A DNA stretch of 64,000 nucleotides from NCBI GenBank assembly GCA_944326235.1, contig CALVDH010000003.1, positions 60,126 through 124,125 on the forward strand. Direction: 5' to 3'. Made by a program: the position numbers and the translations under genes. The first letter of the stretch is position 1; every line of letters starts with the position of its first letter. The notes beneath the pieces were generated by a model. The model saw only the letters and a list, made by a program, of their open reading frames with translations. It searched no databases and had not been told where the DNA came from. This DNA is from an uncultured Bacteroidales bacterium (lineage in GTDB: Bacteria; Bacteroidota; Bacteroidia; Bacteroidales; UBA932). This document shows, in pieces, positions 45,316 to 53,580 of the stretch.

Positions 45316-45720
45316 ATGAGAACAATAAAACCCAAAACGCTGCTCCTTCCGGCCATCATTCTGGTGCTGGCGGCATCCTGCGCCGGCAACCGGCAGCTGG
45401 ACGGCAGCAAGTCCCCTTTTGTGGAGGAGGAACTGCCGGTACTGAAGGAGAACATGGTCCGGGCCGAAGGCACCGGAACTTCTACGGACGTGCAGATGGC
45501 CACGGAGATAGCCCGTATCAACGCCATGACGGTGCTGGCCGCCAAGGCCGCTCCGGCCGATACTCTTACGGAGACAGCCCCGGACGGCAGCATACGGACG
45601 GTAGAGAAAGTGAGCACTCCGTTATTTGATGTCACCGAGATAGACCGCAGGGTGTTCAGGAACCGTACGACGGACGACTTTACCGTGTGGATATTACTTG
45701 AAGCAGAAATACTTCCTTAA
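45316..45720 (+). CDS. Small LPP20-like lipoprotein
   Basis: A 134-residue lipoprotein; the signal peptide ends at LVLAASC (Cys22). The mature part has RAEGTGTSTDVQMATEIARINAMTVLA, the alternating pattern of LPP20-type lipoproteins, and ends with TVWILLEAEIL. Its role in the outer membrane is not established. It lies between rmuC and the DPP IV-like gene with gaps of 6 and 12 bases. Confidence 0.68.
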   Translation: MRTIKPKTLLLPAIILVLAASCAGNRQLDGSKSPFVEEELPVLKENMVRAEGTGTSTDVQMATEIARINAMTVLAAKAAPADTLTETAPDGSIRTVEKVSTPLFDVTEIDRRVFRNRTTDDFTVWILLEAEILP

Positions 45721-45732
45721 ATTTTATCAGAT

Positions 45733-47820
45733 ATGCAATTACTCTCCATTCTATTTATTTCATCGGCTCTTATGACATCCTCGCCGGACGGATTCCGGGA
45801 GAAGTACGCAGAGCTGGATTCTCTTCCCAATATGAACAGACTCGTTTATGACGGGGCCGTGACACCTCAGTGGACCGGTTCCCGGGAGTTTGTTTATCAG
45901 ACCCGCGAGGCTGACGGCCTGCATTATTTCCTGGTCAGTGCCTCCGATAAGTCCAGGACTGAGATTACTTCCGCGGAGTATGAGGAATACCTTGCGAAGA
46001 TTCCTGCAAGGGAGCGCCGCAACTGGTGGGAGCGGCCCGACTCGGTGACATCCCCCGACGGCCGTTACATTGCATTCCTCAGGGACAACAATGTGTGGGT
46101 CAAGGAACTCTCAGCGCCTGAGGCCTCCTATACGCCCTCCGGAGCCCCTGCCCGCGGCAACGAGCGTCAGCTGAGCTTTGACGGCACAGAGCAGAACTAC
46201 TACGCCGAGCTCTATTGGTCTCCTGACTCGAAGAAGGTGGCCTCCATCCAGCGAGAATACGTCAAGGAGAGGCAGATACCCCTCCGCGAGTCCGCTCCCG
46301 AGGACCAGATTCAGCCCAAGCTCCGCTGGCTGGACTACGCCAAGCCCGGTGACCGCCTGCCCCAGGCCGCACCAGCTCTCTTCGACTTGGCTTCCGGAGA
46401 GAAGGTGACCGTCGACACGGCTCCCTACGCCAACCAGTACTATCTGAGCTTCGGCCAGTGGAGCGGAGATTCCAAGTATTTTACCTTCGAGTACAACCAG
46501 CGCGGCCACCAGCTCTATCAGCTCGTGGCAGTGGACGCCGCTGACGGCTCCTGCCGCAACCTGGCCGAGGAGAAGACCAATACCTTCGTCTATTACAACG
46601 ACCTCTACCGCTACTACATGGACTGCGGCGATATCCTTTGGATCTCCGAGCGCGACGACTGGAGGCATCTGTACCGCATCGACGGCACCACCGGAGAGAT
46701 GACCCTGCTTACTCCCGGTGCATGGAATGTCCGCGAGATATACGACGTGAACGAGGAGAAGGGCTATGTGCTCTTCGCTGCCAACGGCATGAACGCGATA
46801 GACGAGAAAGGCGGCAAGCCGGCCGGAGAGGACCCCTACAACAAGCATCTGATGAGGCTCGACCTCGGTTCGCTGGAGATTACCGACCTGACTCCCGAGG
46901 AGGCCAACCATATCGTTACATTCAATGCTGACCGTACTCTCTTCACCGACGTGTATTCCAAGCCAGACATGGCTCCCGTATCATTGCTCCGCGATATCGA
47001 GGGCAATACCCTGATGGAACTGCAGAAGGCCGACATATCCGCCCTGCTGGCCACCGGCTGGACCATGCCCGAGGTGTTCGTGGCCAAGGGACGCGACGGC
47101 GAGACCGATATATGGGGCACCATCTTCCGTCCCTCCAACTTCAATCCCAAGAAGAAATACCCCGTAGTGGAGTATATCTACGCCGGTCCCCACGACTCCT
47201 TCGTGCTCAAGGATTTCTACGCCTATCTGAGATTCTCGAAACTCGTGGAGATGGGCTTCATCGTAGTGACCATCGACGGTATGGGCACAGACAACCGCAG
47301 CAAATCCTTCCAGGACGTGTCATGGCGCAACCTCCGCGACTCCGGCTATCCTGACCGTATCCTCTGGATGCAGGCCGCAGCAAAGAAATACAAACACATG
47401 GACATCTCCAACGTCGGAGTGTACGGCTACTCGGCCGGCGGTCAGAGCACCCTCGCGGCCCTGCTGTTCTATCCCGAGTTCTACAAGGTCGGCGTGGCCC
47501 TCTGCGGCTGCCACGACAACCGTATGGACAAGATATGGTGGAACGAGCAGTGGATGGGATATCCCATCGGACCCTGGTACTCCGAGAACTCCAATGTGGA
47601 CAATGCCTGGAGGCTTCAGGGTGACCTGCTGCTGATCAACGGCGAGCTGGATGACAACGTGGACCCCGCCTCGACCCTCCAGGTCGTCAAGGCCCTCATC
47701 AAGGCCGACAAGGACTTCGAACAGTTCTACCTCCCGGGCTATACTCACAACCTGGGCGACGACTATGTGACCCGCAAAGTCTTCGAGTTCTTCTACGAGA
47801 ACATCATAGACAATAAATAA
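45733..47820 (+). CDS. Dipeptidyl peptidase IV-like S9 serine peptidase
   Basis: A 695-residue peptidase of family S9B. An N-terminal eight-blade propeller (about 30-440, with TSPDGRYIAFLRDNNVWV and ELYWSPDSKKVASI) is followed by an alpha/beta hydrolase domain. The catalytic triad is Ser567 in YGYSAGGQS, Asp640 in NGELDDNVD and His672 in GYTHNLG. An N-terminal hydrophobic stretch may be a weak signal peptide or anchor. The expected reaction is release of X-Pro or X-Ala dipeptides from exported substrates in the periplasm. It precedes an outer-membrane protein gene by six bases. Confidence 0.93.
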   Translation: MQLLSILFISSALMTSSPDGFREKYAELDSLPNMNRLVYDGAVTPQWTGSREFVYQTREADGLHYFLVSASDKSRTEITSAEYEEYLAKIPARERRNWWERPDSVTSPDGRYIAFLRDNNVWVKELSAPEASYTPSGAPARGNERQLSFDGTEQNYYAELYWSPDSKKVASIQREYVKERQIPLRESAPEDQIQPKLRWLDYAKPGDRLPQAAPALFDLASGEKVTVDTAPYANQYYLSFGQWSGDSKYFTFEYNQRGHQLYQLVAVDAADGSCRNLAEEKTNTFVYYNDLYRYYMDCGDILWISERDDWRHLYRIDGTTGEMTLLTPGAWNVREIYDVNEEKGYVLFAANGMNAIDEKGGKPAGEDPYNKHLMRLDLGSLEITDLTPEEANHIVTFNADRTLFTDVYSKPDMAPVSLLRDIEGNTLMELQKADISALLATGWTMPEVFVAKGRDGETDIWGTIFRPSNFNPKKKYPVVEYIYAGPHDSFVLKDFYAYLRFSKLVEMGFIVVTIDGMGTDNRSKSFQDVSWRNLRDSGYPDRILWMQAAAKKYKHMDISNVGVYGYSAGGQSTLAALLFYPEFYKVGVALCGCHDNRMDKIWWNEQWMGYPIGPWYSENSNVDNAWRLQGDLLLINGELDDNVDPASTLQVVKALIKADKDFEQFYLPGYTHNLGDDYVTRKVFEFFYENIIDNK

Positions 47821-47826
47821 CGGTTT

Positions 47827-48909
47827 ATGCGTAAAGGAATATTTGCCGCCGCCGTCCTCCTCCTGTTCCTGAGCTTCTGCAGCCGTCAGCTGCTTGCCCA
47901 GCAGCTGCTGTGGGACGTGGATTTCAAGTTCGGGTTCGACAACAGGGAGTACGCTTCCATAGAAACGGAGCCGTCCGGCACTATCTTCGGGGCCGTGCTC
48001 TCCCCCAAGGTCGGCCTGGGTTTCGGGGAGGGACACGCCCTGTACGCCGGCGTGGACGCGGCCAAATATTTCGGCAGAACGGCACCTGAACTGACCTTGG
48101 AAGCTCTCCTGTACTATCAGTATGACGGAGAGTTTTTCAAGGCCAATGCAGGGGCGTTTCCCCGCAACAGGCTTTCGGGCCATTATCCGGCGGCATTCTT
48201 CGATGACCGCTACTTCTTCGACACCAATATAGGCGGCGTCATGGTCAGTTACTCCCGGCAGTGGTGGGGAATAGAGGCGGTGGCAGACTGGGTGGGATGC
48301 CAGGACAAGGATACCCGTGAACGCTTCGAGGTGTATTCCTACGGCCGGGCAGGTGCCCCCTGGCTCAGTGCGGCCTATACCTTCAAGATGCTGCACTATG
48401 CCGGTTCATCGACTGTCAGGGGGGTAGTGGACAATGTCTGGGTGTATCCTCACGTGATGTCGGACCTGACCTCATTCCTGCCCGGCAGGCTGGACCTCAC
48501 GCTGAGGGCCGGCTGGATACAGACCTTCCAGAATGACAGGATACGCGGGGCCGGCTACGTCACTCCGGGCGGATTCCAGGCCGAGGTCAGTTTCGGGGCC
48601 TACGGCTTCAGGGTGCAGAATACAGTCTATGCCGGCGGCAGCCTGATGCCCTACTATTACAGCACCGGAAACGACGGGGTCATGTACGGGGCGGACCTGT
48701 ATACCGGGAGCCTTTTCTACAGTACGGATTCGGGAGTGTATGACCGCCTGGAGATATCGTATCAGTACAGTTTCCGGGATTTCCTGAATCTCAGGGTGGC
48801 CTCAGTCCATCATTACGACGGCTACGGCTGGGGCTGGCAGCAGCTCATTCAGCTTACTGTGGACCTCAATAACTTCCAGTTCCCCGCCGGGCGGCACCGG
48901 CACCGCTAG
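47827..48909 (+). CDS. Predicted outer-membrane beta-barrel protein of unknown function
   Basis: A 360-residue exported protein: signal peptide (residues 1-25, ending LLAQ), then alternating aromatic and small residues over the whole length (DVDFKFGFDNREYASIE, TLEALLYYQYDGEFF, NTVYAGGSLMPYYYSTGN), ending in a series of strands, as expected for a beta barrel of 12-16 strands. The last residues are His/Arg-rich (RHRHR) rather than an aromatic C-terminal signal. No family is recognised with certainty. It sits between the DPP IV-like and HD-UDG genes in a tight run. Confidence 0.7.
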   Translation: MRKGIFAAAVLLLFLSFCSRQLLAQQLLWDVDFKFGFDNREYASIETEPSGTIFGAVLSPKVGLGFGEGHALYAGVDAAKYFGRTAPELTLEALLYYQYDGEFFKANAGAFPRNRLSGHYPAAFFDDRYFFDTNIGGVMVSYSRQWWGIEAVADWVGCQDKDTRERFEVYSYGRAGAPWLSAAYTFKMLHYAGSSTVRGVVDNVWVYPHVMSDLTSFLPGRLDLTLRAGWIQTFQNDRIRGAGYVTPGGFQAEVSFGAYGFRVQNTVYAGGSLMPYYYSTGNDGVMYGADLYTGSLFYSTDSGVYDRLEISYQYSFRDFLNLRVASVHHYDGYGWGWQQLIQLTVDLNNFQFPAGRHRHR

Positions 48910-48915
48910 AGTATC

Positions 48916-50166
48916 ATGTCAGGCAAACTCAGGCAATATCCGGAAGTCTGCGCCAGGCTGCAGACATACGTGCGGGAGTGTGTGCTGCCGCGCTACGATG
49001 CGTACGACAAGGCGCATTCGCGCAGTCATATCCTCTCGGTCATCAGTCAGAGCATGGAACTTTACGGGAGACTTGTGGAGAAAGGAGAGCGCGGTCCTGA
49101 CGGGGCACTGCTGAATCCGGACATGATATATGCCATAGCGGCCTATCACGATATCGGTGTATGTGAGGGCCGCGAGTTCCACCATCTGGCCTCGGGGCGG
49201 ATGCTGGAGGCTGATACAGTCCTGCGTCAATGGTTCAGCCAAGAGCAGATCCGGCTCATGCGCGAGGCCGTGGAGGACCACCGCTCGTCCAACAAGTCCT
49301 GGCCGCGTTCCATCTACGGCCGGATAGTCGCCGAGGCGGACAAGCTCATAGATTTCGATACAGTGTTCTCCAGGGCAATACTCTATGCCCGGGCCAATTA
49401 TCCTGAGCTGACTGACGAGGAAATCTTTCAGAAGAGTTACGGGCATCTTTTGGAAAAATACGGGGAGGGCGGATATATGCGCCTGCAGTTCTCCGACTCT
49501 CCGAATGCGCTGCGGCTGGCTGAGCTGCGGGAGAAGCTGCGCGACCCTGAACTGATGAGGCGGGAGTTCGCTCTTTTCCAGGTGCATCCGCTGGAGCCTT
49601 TTGTCCCGGACGGTGCCCGGGTCCTGCTGCTGGGGTCTTTCCCGCCTCCGCACGCCCGCTGGTCGATGGAGTTCTTCTACCCGAATTTCCAGAACGATAT
49701 GTGGCGGATCATGGGACTGCTTTTCTACGGAGATGCCGGACACTTTGTGATGCCGGGGCAGAAACGCTTCGACTATGAGAGGGTGGTGGAGTTCTGCCGC
49801 CGCGAGGGCATTGCCCTGTACGATGCCGCCTACATGGTCAAGCGCCTGCGCGGCAATGCTTCCGACAACTTCCTGAAAATCATAGAACCCACCGACATCC
49901 CGGCTCTCCTGGCCCGGATGCCCTCATGCCGCGCCGTAGTCTCCACCGGCGGTAAGTCCGCGGAGCAGATAGCCTCCATCCTGGACGTGCCGGTGCCCTC
50001 CGTCGGCGGCTCCGTCCCCTTTACCATTTCCGCACCTTCAGCTACTTCCACATCCGGAGTATCGTCCCGCACCGTGACATTTTACCGCATGCCCTCCTCC
50101 TCGCGGGCCTATCCGCTGTCCCTGGATAGGAAAGCCGCCGCGTATGCCAGGATTTTCGGCTTATGA
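48916..50166 (+). CDS. HD phosphohydrolase fused to uracil-DNA-glycosylase-like domain
   Basis: A 416-residue fusion. Residues 1-215 form an HD-superfamily domain: HSRSHILSV supplies the first His, AAYHDIGVCEG the His-Asp pair near residue 77, VEDHRSS a third His near 113, and EADKLIDFD a late Asp. Residues 225-416 resemble UDG-superfamily enzymes: VLLLGSFPPPHARWSMEFFY and NDMWRIMGLLF near residue 240, STGGKSAEQIA near 340, and RMPSSSRAYP near 395 as the product-release loop. In relatives the UDG-like part usually stands alone. The stop codon is the first three bases of palindromic repeat A, so the C-terminus could have been changed by its insertion. Confidence 0.78.
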   Translation: MSGKLRQYPEVCARLQTYVRECVLPRYDAYDKAHSRSHILSVISQSMELYGRLVEKGERGPDGALLNPDMIYAIAAYHDIGVCEGREFHHLASGRMLEADTVLRQWFSQEQIRLMREAVEDHRSSNKSWPRSIYGRIVAEADKLIDFDTVFSRAILYARANYPELTDEEIFQKSYGHLLEKYGEGGYMRLQFSDSPNALRLAELREKLRDPELMRREFALFQVHPLEPFVPDGARVLLLGSFPPPHARWSMEFFYPNFQNDMWRIMGLLFYGDAGHFVMPGQKRFDYERVVEFCRREGIALYDAAYMVKRLRGNASDNFLKIIEPTDIPALLARMPSCRAVVSTGGKSAEQIASILDVPVPSVGGSVPFTISAPSATSTSGVSSRTVTFYRMPSSSRAYPLSLDRKAAAYARIFGL

Positions 50167-50410
50167 CACTTTTCTGTCCTGTATTGGCACGTCAGATAGC
50201 GGAGTTTGATGCCGGCGAGAATGCAACGAATTGACTTCGGTGTGCGCTGTGATTTTGGATAGCCTGAAAATCAGGGCTTTGCAAATCTGGCTGCACATTT
50301 GCCCACTTTCAGAATAGGGCAAATGTGCAGTACGTCTCGTAAGGCTTTGACTTTCAAGGCATTTTTTCTCGTACTGCACACCGAAGTCAATTCGTTGAGA
50401 ACAGCCGTCA
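50164..50410. repeat. REP-like cloverleaf palindrome, copy A
   Basis: The core is 174 bases (50224-50397) bounded by 22-base perfect inverted arms (50224-50245 and 50376-50397, left arm starting CAACGAATTGACTTCGG). Inside, a 14-base perfect hairpin (50291-50304 with 50317-50330, CTGCACATTTGCCC) and a small CCTGA/TCAGG hairpin make a cloverleaf. It matches copy B at 51492-51725. The first bases are the stop codon of the HD-UDG gene and the last three are the stop codon of the transposase gene. Confidence 0.93.
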
Positions 50411-51250
50411 GCGGGCACGGCGCAGAATTTCCGGGTCAGTTCCTGTCAGGCGGGCAATCTGCTTGAATGGAGTGCCGTAGCGTTTGCGGACGAGGTCAGC
50501 CAGGCGGTAGCGGTCCTCGATGCTGAGCTTATCCGGGGATTCGCAACGGAATACCTCCTGACAGATGCCGCCTATGGATATTATCAGTTCGTCATCAGTG
50601 TAGCGGGCTTTATGGAGTATGCCTGAGCGGATCTCTACCTCCATATTCTCTTTGCTGGAGATGAAGTACATCAGCCGGGCAGGTGAGTAGAACAGCTCTT
50701 CGACGGCCTGGACAGCTACGTAGGATTCCGGGCTTATCATACCTTCAGGGGTTATCGTATATGTGTCCAGCTCATTGGTCTGGGAATGCAGCAGACTGCG
50801 TTTCTCCCGGTAGGACAGGGTTCCCACAGTCCTCAGGTTCCGGAAGTCAGTCTGAGCCGGACTCCGGAAGTAAAGTGATGCCGAACTCCATTCGTAATGG
50901 ATGGGCAGGATTTTAAGTCCGGCCGACAGAGGGTTCCGGAGCACATAGCCTATCGCTCTCTTCAGGTACTCAGTATCCTCGATCGGTTTCATGCATACAT
51001 CCGCGCCTCTGATGCCAGCCAGTTTCCCGAGCTTTCTCTTATAGTTGATTATGAACTTTCTGCAGTTTGTTTCGGCGCCCTGCACTATGAAATGGACGTG
51101 GTTGTCCATCAGACAGAATGCCAGGACAGTCACGTTGAACCTCTGTGCGCACACCGGAATGGCGTTCATTCCTACGATATAGTCTTCCCTGCTCTTGAAA
51201 ATCACTTTCTTCACGAGCCCCTCAGTACAGATATGCCAGTAATTTTCCAT
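50408..51250 (-). CDS. REP-associated tyrosine transposase (IS200-like, HUH Y1)
   Basis: A 280-residue single-strand DNA transposase of the RAYT/Y1 type, starting at 51250 (MENYWHICTEGL, the usual start; a TTG 33 bases upstream is less likely). The HUH metal motif is HVH in LMDNHVHFIVQG near residue 60, and the catalytic Tyr is in FIINYKRKLG near 80. A C-terminal HTH-like region (about 240-280, RYRLADLVRKRYGTPFKQIARLTG) is typical of the family. RAYTs nick and rejoin single-stranded DNA at hairpin repeats. It lies between two near-identical palindromic elements, and its stop codon is the right edge of copy A. Confidence 0.9.
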   Translation of the reverse strand: MENYWHICTEGLVKKVIFKSREDYIVGMNAIPVCAQRFNVTVLAFCLMDNHVHFIVQGAETNCRKFIINYKRKLGKLAGIRGADVCMKPIEDTEYLKRAIGYVLRNPLSAGLKILPIHYEWSSASLYFRSPAQTDFRNLRTVGTLSYREKRSLLHSQTNELDTYTITPEGMISPESYVAVQAVEELFYSPARLMYFISSKENMEVEIRSGILHKARYTDDELIISIGGICQEVFRCESPDKLSIEDRYRLADLVRKRYGTPFKQIARLTGTDPEILRRAR

Positions 51251-51347
51251 ACGCGAATTTATGCAGAAATAGAATGTACGCAAGCCCTGCCCGAAAATAA
51301 ATTTACCGTAATTGCAATTTCAGACGTGTTTCCGTATCTTCGCTGTT

Positions 51348-51494
51348 ATGGACTGGGGAAACAGCAGTGAGAATGTTCTCATTTTCAGACACGAATTCTG
51401 GTGGAAAAATCATAAACCGCGCCAGAAGACTTATGTCGGTCTGGACGGCTCCGAAATGCTTGAGGGGAAAACGGTGACGGTAGTCATGCCGTGA
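51348..51494 (+). CDS. Possible 48-residue ORF ending at repeat B
   Basis: A short open frame between the transposase gene and repeat B, reading MDWGNSSENVLIFRHEFWW and then KTYVGLDGSEMLEGKTVTVV. A TTG at 51312 and a near -7 box TATCTTCG at 51335 with a 20-base spacing lie just upstream, so expression is conceivable. No family is recognised. Its stop codon is the first three bases of repeat B, so it may be the start of an interrupted gene or chance. The rest of 51251-51491 shows no other feature. Confidence 0.25.
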   Translation: MDWGNSSENVLIFRHEFWWKNHKPRQKTYVGLDGSEMLEGKTVTVVMP

Positions 51495-51725
51495 CATTCT
51501 GTCCTGTCAGGTAGCGGAGTTTGATGCCGGTGTGATTGCAACGAATTGACTTCGGTGTGCGCTGCGGTTTTGGATAGCCTGAAAATCAGGGCTTTGCTAA
51601 TCTGGCTGCACATTTGCCCACTTTCAGAATAGGGCAAATGTGCAGTGCGTTTCGCAAGGCGCTGACTGTCAGGTTACTTTATTTAGTACTGCACACCGAA
51701 GTCAATTAGTTGAGAACAGTCGTCA
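51492..51725. repeat. REP-like cloverleaf palindrome, copy B
   Basis: The core is 174 bases (51539-51712), the same length as copy A, with 22-base arms (51539-51560 and 51691-51712, one mismatch) and the same 14-base inner hairpin (51606-51619 with 51632-51645), including an identical 12-base loop. Differences from copy A are concentrated in the roughly 45 bases after the inner hairpin. It is a direct repeat of copy A across the transposase gene. Confidence 0.93.
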
Positions 51726-51833
51726 ACTCGTCGGTCGCCGAGGCTTTAAGTTGTGGCGTTCCAGGCGGGGCAGCAAAGCTAATGTCCGATGGCGTTGGTA
51801 GTGGTTTCGCTTGGTCGAGGTACTTCCTGCGGG

Positions 51834-53543
51834 TCAGTAGCGGTAGTGCTTGAGGACGCGGATTGCGGCTTCTGCCTGGTCCTGGCCGAATTCCAAGGCG
51901 CGTTCGAGGTAAATGCGGGCTGAGGTGTATTTTTTCGGGGTACCTTCGCCGTCGAAGTACATGCGGCCGAGCTTGAGCAGGGCGGGGCCGACGTTGCGGT
52001 TGGCCGCCTTGTGATAGTACTGCAGGGCTGTGGAGTTATTTTTCTGGTCATAGTAGTAGTCGCCCAGGAATAGTCCTGCCAAAGAAGAGCCCTTGTCGAG
52101 GGCGCTGCGAAGGGTCTGTACCCCCTTGCCTGCCTGGCCGCGTTCTATATCTAGGCGTCCCAGCCAGGCGAGGCAGTCCGGATTGCCTTCACCGTCGCCT
52201 TCCTCGAACAGGCTGCGGGCCTGGTCATATTCCCCCATGTCGTAGAAAACTTCTCCGAGGCAGGCATATCCCTGCGGTTCCCCGTTCTCAATGGCCTCGC
52301 GGTAGTATTCGGCGCACAGTTCCATATTCTGCTCTCCGAAGCGGCCGGCGTAGTAGAGTTGTCCTAGATTGCAGGCGCAGATCCAGCTGCCGTGCCGGAT
52401 GCCCTCGAGGTAGATCTGGCGGGCCTCATCGAAATGTCTCTGGCGCCCGGCTGAGAGACCGGCCATCTTCCAGGCCCATTTCAGCCCTTTTTCGGCTGCT
52501 TCGCGGTAATATGATTTGGCGTGCTGAAGGTTGATATCCATGCCGTTGCCGTAGTAGCACATCGTTGCGACGGCCGCGATGCAGCCGGCGTGTCCCATTC
52601 CGTGTCCTTCCCAGTAGTAGTTCCAGGCCTTGTGGTAGTCCTGGGATATCCCGGCCTTGCCGTAGAAGTATAAGTCACCGGCTTTCTCGCAGCAGTCTCC
52701 ACTGCCGCACTTTATGCCTTTTTCGAAGGTTTTGAGGGCTTTGCTTCCATTGTTCTCAAGGGCGTAGAGGACTCCCAGTTCACGGAGGCACCAGTGGTCT
52801 TCCATGTCGGCTCCGCGCTCGTACCATTTCCATCCCTCCTTCCTCTTCTCGGGCAGGCCGTAGACACCTTTGTAGTAGCCCCAGGCGAGGGTCTTGACAG
52901 CGTGGATGTTGCCCCGGCGGGCTTCGGCGGTGACACGGTCCACGTCGATGAGGTAATCATTTTTCGGGAAACCGTCGGTACCGTCATACACCAAGCTCTC
53001 TTCCTCCTTGTCATCGTCCTCCTCCTCATCATCATCGTCTTCTTCTTCTTCGTAATCTGCCCCCTCATCGAAGTCCTCCTCCTCATTATCATCATCATCC
53101 CCGAATAGCGTCCCCTCGTCGAGACTCTCCAGCAGCCCCTGAGCAAAGCCGGAGCCCATGGCAGCTCCTTTTTCCATCAGCTCCCGGCATTTGTCCATGT
53201 CCTTTTCCGGAAAGCCTATGCCGTACATGTACCCGAGCAGAGCCCAGGCTTCCGGCAGGTCGGTCTCCTCAGCAATCTGCCGCGCCATCTCATAGGCCGT
53301 GTCCATATCCTGCTCGGCCCCGTCGCCCGTCAGTATCTTCTGTGCCAGTTCGAATCCTGCCTCAGGGACTCCAGCCTCGTAGGCTTTGCCGAACCATTTA
53401 ACAGCTTCCTCTGCATCCTCGTCCTCGTCATTTTCGGGATAAGCGTATTCCATCCCGACCAGGTACTGGGCCCATGCGTCTCCCTTGTCGGCGTATTTGA
53501 GCAGCTGCTTGAAGCTGAGGCTGTCGTAATCGATGTCCTTCAT
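51834..53543 (-). CDS. Sel1-like repeat protein with acidic insert
   Basis: A 569-residue cytoplasmic protein built of Sel1/TPR-like helical repeats, seen as AVKWFGKAYEAGVPEAGFELAQK, AWNYYWEGHGMGHAGCIAAVATM, YYREAIENGEPQGYACLGEVFYDMG and YYHKAANRNVGPALLKLGRMYFDG. Between about residues 148 and 188 is a run of Asp and Glu with few other residues, coded by repetitive GAT/GAG codons. Sel1 proteins usually scaffold signalling or stress complexes; the acidic run could bind basic proteins. It has no signal peptide and no operon partner of clear function; the Nudix gene lies 37 bases upstream. Confidence 0.85.
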   Translation of the reverse strand: MKDIDYDSLSFKQLLKYADKGDAWAQYLVGMEYAYPENDEDEDAEEAVKWFGKAYEAGVPEAGFELAQKILTGDGAEQDMDTAYEMARQIAEETDLPEAWALLGYMYGIGFPEKDMDKCRELMEKGAAMGSGFAQGLLESLDEGTLFGDDDDNEEEDFDEGADYEEEEDDDDEEEDDDKEEESLVYDGTDGFPKNDYLIDVDRVTAEARRGNIHAVKTLAWGYYKGVYGLPEKRKEGWKWYERGADMEDHWCLRELGVLYALENNGSKALKTFEKGIKCGSGDCCEKAGDLYFYGKAGISQDYHKAWNYYWEGHGMGHAGCIAAVATMCYYGNGMDINLQHAKSYYREAAEKGLKWAWKMAGLSAGRQRHFDEARQIYLEGIRHGSWICACNLGQLYYAGRFGEQNMELCAEYYREAIENGEPQGYACLGEVFYDMGEYDQARSLFEEGDGEGNPDCLAWLGRLDIERGQAGKGVQTLRSALDKGSSLAGLFLGDYYYDQKNNSTALQYYHKAANRNVGPALLKLGRMYFDGEGTPKKYTSARIYLERALEFGQDQAEAAIRVLKHYRY

Positions 53544-53580
53544 GTCTTTTCGAGGTTTTAAAAGTTAAATATACAATAGA

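Noticed and set aside
50164..51725. CRISPR array made of the two palindromic repeats
   Set aside because: Only two copies, about 1.3 kb apart, with a transposase gene between them and no cas genes.
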